Shown piece by piece: positions 58,801 through 64,000 of a DNA stretch of 64,000 nucleotides. The notes under the pieces were generated by a model. It did no database searches, was not told where the DNA came from, and worked only from the letters and a program-made list of their open reading frames with translations. How positions within the stretch are numbered: the stretch's first letter is position 1; each line of letters starts with the position of its first letter. The DNA comes from Holophagae bacterium (GTDB lineage Bacteria > Acidobacteriota > Holophagae > Acanthopleuribacterales > Acanthopleuribacteraceae): assembly GCA_030429565.1 (NCBI GenBank), contig JAUIFE010000001.1, positions 372,001 to 436,000 on the forward strand, written 5' to 3'. The position numbers and the translations under genes were made by a program.

Positions 58801-61800
58801 CTGTCGCGGGCGGAACAAGACGGCGACCAAATCTACGCCGTCATTCGCGGCTCGGCCATCAACCACGGCGGCCGCACCAACGGCTTTACCGTACCCAACC
58901 CCGAAGCACACCGCGCCCTGATCCGCACCGCCCTCGAGCGCGCCGGCGTTGACGCACGGTCCGTCAGCTACGTCGAAGCCCACGGGACCGGCACCGCCCT
59001 CGGCGATCCGATCGAGGTACGCGGCTTGACCCGGGCCTTTGCCGCCGACACCGACGATACCGGGTTTTGCCGCTTGGGTTCCGTTAAGAGCAACATCGGC
59101 CATTTGGAAGCCGCCGCCGGCATGTCCGGCATTGCCAAGATCTTGCTGCAAATGAAACACAAAACCCTGGTGCCTTCGCTGCACGCAGCCGTCAACAACC
59201 GACAAATCGATTTCCCAAGCACACCGTTCCAGATCCAGCAAGATCTTAGCGCGTGGCAGCCGACCGACAGCGCCGGCAATCCAATCAACCGCATCGCCTG
59301 TATTTCGTCGTTTGGCGCGGGCGGCGGCAACGCCCACTTAGTGCTGGAAGCCTACACCCCGGCGGAAGCGGTCGCGGCGCCCCTCACCCAACCGGTCGCG
59401 GTCATTCTTTCCGCGCGCGACCAAGCCGGTCTGTGTCGGCGGGCCGAACAACTGGCGGCTTTTGTGGAAACCCAAATCGTCGTGGCCAAACCGTCCCCCT
59501 GCGAACAACGTCAAACCCACCTGACCTTGCTGTGTCGCATGATGGCGACGATCATCGATGTGGCGGCGGACGAGCTCGACATTCGCGAACCCTTCACCGA
59601 TTACGGGGTGGAGCCGATCCATTTGGAAACGCTACGCCGCCAAGTGAAAGAGCGGTTCCCGACACTCACCTGGTCCGACGTTTCCCAAATCCGCAACCTC
59701 GCCCAATTGGCTGATGCGGTGACCCAGGCGGCGCCGGACCACGACGACTGTTCGTGTCACCGCGAGCAAGCGCTTGCCGACATGGCCTATACGCTCCAGG
59801 TCGGCCGCCAAGCGATGAAACACCGCTTTGCCTGCTTGACCGACAACTTCCGGGATCTGGCCCAACACCTGCGGGCCCTGGTGGACAACCCGCAAGGTCC
59901 CCTCGAGAAACCCTGTTATCGCGGCGTGGCCGACACGGAACCAACCCAAACCCAAACGGCGACCCCCGCAACCTTGGCCGATCAGTTGGCTGAATGGGTC
60001 AAGGGGACAACGGTTGATTGGCAAGCGCTGCACCAAGGGCAAAAGCGGCGCCGCATCAGCCTGCCAGGTTACCCCTTTGCCGGCAAAACCTACCGCATGG
60101 AAAACAAGCAAGAAACCGAAACCGCACCGGCACCAAGCGCCGCGTCGACGGCCGAACCAACCGAGGTCGCGCCGGCGACCGACATGCCGGCGTGGATCCC
60201 GGCCTGGGAAGTTGTCCCCGACGTCGCCACCGCGACAAACGACACGCAACGGTTGCTGGTCCTGTGCGATCTGCCGGCAGACCTGCCAACCACGGCCGAC
60301 CGGGTTGTTTGTTTCAACAGCGAAGCAACCACACCGGCGGAACGCTACACCGAAATCGCGGTGGCACTATTTGAACACCTGCGCGACCTGTTTCAAGCGC
60401 GCCTCGGCAAAACACGCGTCCAGGTGGTCGTGCCCGGCGACAGTGACGCGGGTTACGCCGGATTGGTGGGGTTACTGGAAACCGCCCGCCAAGAGAATCC
60501 CAACATTCTGTGTCAGTTGATTGAGGTCGATCAACCCGAGGCGGTGCGCAACCTGGCCACGATCCCCGCCGGCGACACCCATCTACGGCTGCGCGACGGT
60601 CGTCTGGAACGTCGGATTTGGCGCGAGTACGTGGATTTTGCAAAACACGCGCGACAGGCGCTCGGCCCCTGGCGCGACGGCGCCACTTACCTGATTACCG
60701 GCGGTCTGGGCGCCTTGGGTTTAATCGTGGCTCGCGAGATTGCCGCCCACGCGGAAAATCCGACGCTGATCTTAACCGGTCGCTCGCCGTTAAGCGACGC
60801 CCGCCGCGCGCAGCTAAGTGACTTGGCGCGTTTGGGCGCCTCGGTTCGCTACGAACCCATGGACGTGACGCGCTGGGATCAGGTTGCCCCGCTGCTGGGT
60901 CCGTTAAAAAACGCCTGTCGCGGGATTGTGCATTGCGCGGGCCTGATTCGCGACGGTTTCTTGTTAAACAAAACAGCCGAAGATGTCCGCGCCGTGTTGG
61001 CCCCCAAAGTCGCCGGCACCGCCAACCTGCTGCGTGCCACGCGCGACTGGGCGCTCGACTTCTTGGTGTTGTTCTCCTCCGGTGCGGGCGCCTTCGGCAA
61101 CGTCGGCCAAGCGGACTACGCGGCGGCCAACGGCTGGATGGATGCGCTCGCCGCCCGCGCGGACAGCCGCATCACCGCCGTGAATTGGCCCTTGTGGCGC
61201 GAAGGCGGCATGACCATGGACGCCGCCGGCGAGCGCATGTTGCGGCAACGTACCGGCGCCTCCCCGCTCCAGACCAAAAACGGCGTACAGGCCTTGCGCT
61301 ACCTCCTCAACCAAGATCTGCGTCGCTTGATGGTTGTCGAAGGCGACGCCGATGTGATTCGCGAGAACCTGACGCGGCGCAGCGAACCCGAGCCCCAAAG
61401 TGCGCCAATCGCGGCCGGCGATGCCTTGCGCGAACCGCTGCGTGATCAACTGTGCGCCTTGCTCGGCGAAACCATTGGTTTGGACGCGGCCGAGATCGAT
61501 CCAGAGGAAGCACTCGACAGCTACGGCATCGATTCGGTGCTCACCATGGAACTCACCGCCGCCTTGGAGCGGGTCTTCGGCCCATTGTCGAAAACCTTGT
61601 TTTACCAATACCTCAACCTCGCCGACCTGGGCGATTTCCTGCTGGAAAACCACGCCTCGGGTTGCCGGAAATGGCTCGAGCCGGAGCAGGTCGTGCCAAG
61701 CGAAGCCAACCCATCGCGGGCAACGGCGATTACCGCACCCACGGCCGCGAAGCCCAGCCGCAATAACGACGATCCTTACCGCGACGCGGTGGCCGTCATC

Positions 61801-64000
61801 GGCCTGAGTACACGCCATCCGCAAGCGGAGAACCTCGACGATTTTTGGGACAACCTGCTGGCGGGCCGAGAAATGGTCGGTGAGGTTCCCGCCGACCGTT
61901 GGGACGCGGCCGCCGCCGAACGAGCCGGGGCGGGCTCCCGTTACGGCGCTTTTCTCGACGAGGCCTACGCCTTTGATCCACTGTTCTTCAAAATGACGCC
62001 GCGCGAAGCGGCCAACATCGATCCCCAAGAACGGTTGTTCCTGCAAACGGCATGGCACGCCTTGGAAGATGCGGGTTATGCGCCGGCCCATTTAGCCCCC
62101 GAGCTGCGGCGCCGTTTCGGCGTTTTTGTCGGCATCACCAAACAGGGTTTTAACCTGACCGGCCAAAACGTGCCCGACGCCTTCCCCGCCACCTCCTTTG
62201 CCGCCACGGCCAACCGGGTTTCGTACCAGCTCAACCTTCAGGGTCCCAGTATCCCCGTCGACACCATGTGCGCCTCCTCACTGACGGCCTTGCACGAAGC
62301 CTGCGCCTACCTGCGACGCGGTGACGGCGACATGGCGCTGGCGGGCGGGGTCAACCTGTACCTGCACCCGGCGACCTACCAAGCGCTGACCTTGGGCCGG
62401 ATTTTGGCGCGCGGTCCGCACTGCGCCGCCTTTTGTGCCGAGGACGACGGCTTTGTGCCAGGCGAAGCCGTCGGCGCCGTGGTCCTGAAACGCTACCACC
62501 AGGCCGTCGCCGATCGCGACAGCATTCTCGGCGTGATTCGCGGCAGCGCGGTCAACCACGGCGGCCGCACCAACGGCTTTACCATTCCCAACCCCAACCA
62601 ACAGGCGGCGGCGATCCGCGCCGCCATCGCGCAAGCGGGCATTGATCCCAACAGCGTGAGTTACCTCGAGGCAGCCGCCAACGGGTCACCGATGGGCGAC
62701 ACGATTGAAATGACGGCGTTAACCGAGGTGTTCGGCAACAACGGACCGCGTCCCGGTTATTACCTTGGCTCGATCAAACCCAGCATCGGCCACGGCGAAT
62801 CGGCGTCGGGCATCTCGCAATTGGCGCGTGTCCTGATGGCGCTGCGGCGGGAAACCCTGCCGGCGACCTTGATCCACGGCCGCCTAAACGAGGACATTCC
62901 CTTTGACCGCCTGCCCTTTCAGCTCGTTCGCGAAACCACCCCGTGGCCCGCGCTCGAAGAAAACGGCCAACCGCTACCGCGCCGCGCCGGCATCTCGAAC
63001 ACCAGCGCCGGCGGCGTCAACGCCCACCTGATTGTGGAAGCACACCCGCCCAGCGCGGCCACGGCGCGCCAGGGTCCGTTTCTGTTCATTCTTTCCGCCT
63101 TGAGCCAAGAACGGTTGACGGCCTATGTCGCCGATTGGCGTGCCTGGTTGGCGACCCATGCTGAAACCGACCCGGCCGCGCTGGCTTACACGCTCCAGGT
63201 CGGTCGCCAGCCGCTGCCGTACCGACTGGCGGTTGTCGCGGACGACCTGACCGGTTTTGCCGAAGGCCTGGCCCGGCCGCCGTTCCAAGGCCGGGTTGAA
63301 AAAGGCCGACGCGCTGATCGCGCCGCCGTGCAACAGGCCCTCGCGTGCGCCGACCTCGAACGGCTCGCCGAACTCTGGGTTGCCGGGCACAGCGTTCCTT
63401 GGCCCGAATTGCAATCGGGTTTACCGCGCCTCAGCGGCCTGCCCACCTACCCTTTTGCCCGAAAAATCTGCCGCATCGACAACCCAGCCGAAGCCATCGA
63501 TCCGTCCTCGTCCTCCCAGACACCGCTTCCCGCCGACAAGGAGCCTCCCATCCAAGAAGAATACGAAAACCCAGCCGCCGAATTCTACGCCCACGCCACC
63601 CGGGGCGCCGACGAGAATTTCCAAGAGGAATACCTGACCTTTGCGCCCTTTGAAGAAAAGATCCCCGGTTTTTCGTCCTCACGCATTTGGCTCGATCCGT
63701 TGGGGAACCCCGAAGATTACGCGTTGATGAAAGCCAAGCAACGCGAGATGCGCCAAGTCTTATTCTGTAGCGAGGATTTCCAACGCATCGACAGCATGCT
63801 TGATTTCGGCTGCGGCCGAGGGACCGACGTCATTCAGGTGGCCGAGCACTTCCCCCACATCACCACCCACGGTTTCACCATCACCAAAGTCCAAGCGGAG
63901 CTGGGTAACCGCCGCATTGCCGGCCGTAACCTGGCGCCCCGCGCCCGCATCTTCCACAAGGACAGCGCGGTCGATCCTTTCCCCGGCCGCTACGACCTGG
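55885..64000 (+). CDS. Trans-AT PKS megasynthase, 3'-truncated (KS0-ACP-KS-KR-ACP-KS0-OMT...)
   Basis: 2,705 codons are readable from the ATG, which overlaps the previous stop as ATGA, with CGGAG about 9 nt upstream. The frame is open to the window edge. Approximate order: KS14 60-489, ACP 644-719, KS15 741-1159, carrier-like insert 1206-1286, KR 1596-1816, ACP 1851-1927, KS16 1968-2382, O-MT from about 2559 and cut by the edge. The basic/acidic N-terminal stretch of about 55 residues before KS14 is probably a docking segment for the upstream ACP. No AT domain occurs. It continues chain building, so termination lies downstream of the window. The KS16-OMT part repeats the KS11-OMT cassette of the previous gene. 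Confidence 0.96.
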   Translation, partial: MSQEQRDRIAARLRELRPSGAPSPTEPNDHRPGRALSEKLRALKAAVAKTPTPEAKTQAEPIAIVGLSGMLPGCDSVQAFWQALDQGRSLIGEIPANRFNWRAYYDPRGQKPDSMVTRWGGFLPDPRGYDPAFFNTLPRQADYLDPRTRLLLMSVYHTLEDAGHAPDSLKGRNIALFLGLETDEYGACLQEHGIPDDVTYLPTEFMANTLSHHFDFQGPSEWVNSLCSSAAVALHRAVQALRNGEAEQAVVGAANLILRPEPFIALSRSGQMSPEPTVRSFGADARGFLRAEGVGSVLLKPLSRAERDGDAVYAVIRASAVNYNGRGGVSIASPNIATHAALIADCYRRAGVDPRDVTYIEAQGMGNPVADIAEWEACNQALRVLASEQGIVLTPGSCRISTLKPFCGHMHAASALGALFKIIHALHRETIAGILNFQGLSPDLVDADQPCRVAVGEEPWRAGSRPRLAGLHSYGAGGSNAHLLIEAYQAEANSSADAGTYVLPISADSAAGCRTKVTQILAASEGRSLASVARTLQSGRDSMSCRVAFTARTFAEWRAQATAWLNKQPAGDVFVPQENPAPKQQTQTPAALAQAWANGETVSWPASQARRLHLPGHPFQRIACWYDDATPEAPVAASEAAPAHEWATQIVRDLLAAQHKSTAAEINLDTPFQTLGFDSLLVVQLAETLHRRHNVPIDPAQFFEFTTPRHLAAHLARHRDGGHGEPTRQAASLSHDRNAEPIAIIGVAGVYPQAPDLETFWQNLRSGRDCIDEVPAERWSADFFDADPDRAVASGRSYGRWGGFLKDLYRFDARFFGITPREALLMNPKERILLQNAWHAMEDAGYTPESLAAETVGVFVGVTKAGSDPYPGTFASMANRISYSFDFNGPSFPVDTMCSSSLVAVHEACRHLRDGECSLALAGGVNAYVDPSHYAVLAAGRFLSPDGRCRSFGDGANGMVPGEGVGTLLLKPLSRAEQDGDQIYAVIRGSAINHGGRTNGFTVPNPEAHRALIRTALERAGVDARSVSYVEAHGTGTALGDPIEVRGLTRAFAADTDDTGFCRLGSVKSNIGHLEAAAGMSGIAKILLQMKHKTLVPSLHAAVNNRQIDFPSTPFQIQQDLSAWQPTDSAGNPINRIACISSFGAGGGNAHLVLEAYTPAEAVAAPLTQPVAVILSARDQAGLCRRAEQLAAFVETQIVVAKPSPCEQRQTHLTLLCRMMATIIDVAADELDIREPFTDYGVEPIHLETLRRQVKERFPTLTWSDVSQIRNLAQLADAVTQAAPDHDDCSCHREQALADMAYTLQVGRQAMKHRFACLTDNFRDLAQHLRALVDNPQGPLEKPCYRGVADTEPTQTQTATPATLADQLAEWVKGTTVDWQALHQGQKRRRISLPGYPFAGKTYRMENKQETETAPAPSAASTAEPTEVAPATDMPAWIPAWEVVPDVATATNDTQRLLVLCDLPADLPTTADRVVCFNSEATTPAERYTEIAVALFEHLRDLFQARLGKTRVQVVVPGDSDAGYAGLVGLLETARQENPNILCQLIEVDQPEAVRNLATIPAGDTHLRLRDGRLERRIWREYVDFAKHARQALGPWRDGATYLITGGLGALGLIVAREIAAHAENPTLILTGRSPLSDARRAQLSDLARLGASVRYEPMDVTRWDQVAPLLGPLKNACRGIVHCAGLIRDGFLLNKTAEDVRAVLAPKVAGTANLLRATRDWALDFLVLFSSGAGAFGNVGQADYAAANGWMDALAARADSRITAVNWPLWREGGMTMDAAGERMLRQRTGASPLQTKNGVQALRYLLNQDLRRLMVVEGDADVIRENLTRRSEPEPQSAPIAAGDALREPLRDQLCALLGETIGLDAAEIDPEEALDSYGIDSVLTMELTAALERVFGPLSKTLFYQYLNLADLGDFLLENHASGCRKWLEPEQVVPSEANPSRATAITAPTAAKPSRNNDDPYRDAVAVIGLSTRHPQAENLDDFWDNLLAGREMVGEVPADRWDAAAAERAGAGSRYGAFLDEAYAFDPLFFKMTPREAANIDPQERLFLQTAWHALEDAGYAPAHLAPELRRRFGVFVGITKQGFNLTGQNVPDAFPATSFAATANRVSYQLNLQGPSIPVDTMCASSLTALHEACAYLRRGDGDMALAGGVNLYLHPATYQALTLGRILARGPHCAAFCAEDDGFVPGEAVGAVVLKRYHQAVADRDSILGVIRGSAVNHGGRTNGFTIPNPNQQAAAIRAAIAQAGIDPNSVSYLEAAANGSPMGDTIEMTALTEVFGNNGPRPGYYLGSIKPSIGHGESASGISQLARVLMALRRETLPATLIHGRLNEDIPFDRLPFQLVRETTPWPALEENGQPLPRRAGISNTSAGGVNAHLIVEAHPPSAATARQGPFLFILSALSQERLTAYVADWRAWLATHAETDPAALAYTLQVGRQPLPYRLAVVADDLTGFAEGLARPPFQGRVEKGRRADRAAVQQALACADLERLAELWVAGHSVPWPELQSGLPRLSGLPTYPFARKICRIDNPAEAIDPSSSSQTPLPADKEPPIQEEYENPAAEFYAHATRGADENFQEEYLTFAPFEEKIPGFSSSRIWLDPLGNPEDYALMKAKQREMRQVLFCSEDFQRIDSMLDFGCGRGTDVIQVAEHFPHITTHGFTITKVQAELGNRRIAGRNLAPRARIFHKDSAVDPFPGRYDL
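56062..58045 (+). other. Module 16: KS14(0)-ACP, non-elongating
   Basis: KS14 keeps Cys (NSLCSSA, nt 56563), but EAHGTGT is EAQGMGN, with Gln at the catalytic His (56971-56973). FCGH keeps the second His. The flanking region ends PGHPFQ. The ACP has LGFDS (serine at 57919). No DH or other processing domain is present, although it follows a KS-KR-ACP, so any chemistry here must come from a trans-acting enzyme. Confidence 0.85.
58105..61670 (+). other. Module 17: KS15-KR-ACP (beta-hydroxy)
   Basis: KS15 is intact (DTMCSSS with Cys at nt 58576, EAHGTGT, KSNIGH). A carrier-like insert lies in its flanking region. The KR has TGGLGALG and YAAAN (Tyr at 61117). The ACP has YGIDS (serine at 61534). 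The alcohol is then offered to the KS(0)-OMT module. Confidence 0.87.
59500..59745 (+). other. Carrier-protein-like insert without the attachment serine, copy 3
   Basis: About 80 residues in the flanking subdomain of KS15, before MAYTLQVGRQAM. The core TDYGVEPIHLETLRRQ resembles an ACP, but Pro (nt 59614-59616) replaces the attachment serine. Confidence 0.6.
61786..64000 (+). other. Module 18: KS16(0)-OMT, cut by the window edge
   Basis: KS16 has Cys at nt 62269 in a variant DTMCAS. EAHGTGT is EAAANGS, with Ala at the catalytic His (62674-62676), and KPSIGH is kept. The methyltransferase begins near 63560 with NPAAEFYAH and has LDFGCGRGTD (nt 63799-63828). It is the same class as the O-methyltransferase of module 13. 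Expected output: O-methylation of the module 17 alcohol. Confidence 0.85.

Overview
The window is one continuous stretch of a very large modular assembly line, read entirely on the + strand: a hybrid non-ribosomal peptide / polyketide synthase of the trans-acyltransferase (trans-AT) type. Sixteen ketosynthase (KS) domains can be read and none is followed by an acyltransferase domain, so malonyl units must be loaded by an AT encoded outside the window. The DNA looks clearly GC-rich with GC-biased third codon positions (judged by eye, not counted). This fits a high-GC bacterium with a large secondary metabolism (for example a proteobacterium, an acidobacterium or an Entotheonella-like symbiont), but the genus cannot be read from this sequence.

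Layout. (1) nt 2-16747: C-A(Gly)-PCP / KS1-DH-KR-MT-ACP-ACP-ER / KS2-ACP / KS3(0)-ACP / Cy-Cy; its 5' end lies upstream of the window. (2) nt 16744-30471, overlapping the first gene by ATGA: A(Ser)-PCP-PCP-Ox / KS4(0)-ACP / KS5-DH-KR-ACP / KS6-KR-ACP. (3) nt 30482-31618: a free-standing luciferase-like flavin monooxygenase. (4) nt 31697-55888: KS7(0)-DH-ACP / KS8-ACP / KS9-KR-MT-ACP / KS10-KR-ACP / KS11(0)-OMT-ACP / KS12-MT-ACP-ACP / KS13-KR-ACP. (5) nt 55885 to beyond 64000, again an ATGA overlap: KS14(0)-ACP / KS15-KR-ACP / KS16(0)-OMT, cut by the window edge. '(0)' marks a KS that has lost a catalytic His and should pass chains on without elongating them. The spacing (-4, +10, +78, -4) says one operon. 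No promoter, terminator, RNA gene or mobile element is visible.

How the genes should work together. An upstream acyl or peptidyl chain is condensed with glycine, extended by one malonyl unit that is C-methylated and fully reduced, then joined to serine by cyclization domains and oxidized to an oxazole. This gives a 2-(4-aminobutan-2-yl)-oxazole unit. The chain then goes through an alkene-forming module and a dehydrating bimodule split across two proteins. After that come modules predicting OH plus methyl, OH (then O-methylated), an unreduced ketone with alpha C-methylation, OH, and OH (then O-methylated). The oxazole segment and the later OH/ketone/methyl/OMe order closely resemble the protein-phosphatase inhibitor calyculin. 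The best overall reading is therefore a calyculin-type pathway, with clear deviations: superfluous KS modules before the oxazole, an extra O-methyltransferase module, and extra modules just after the oxazole.
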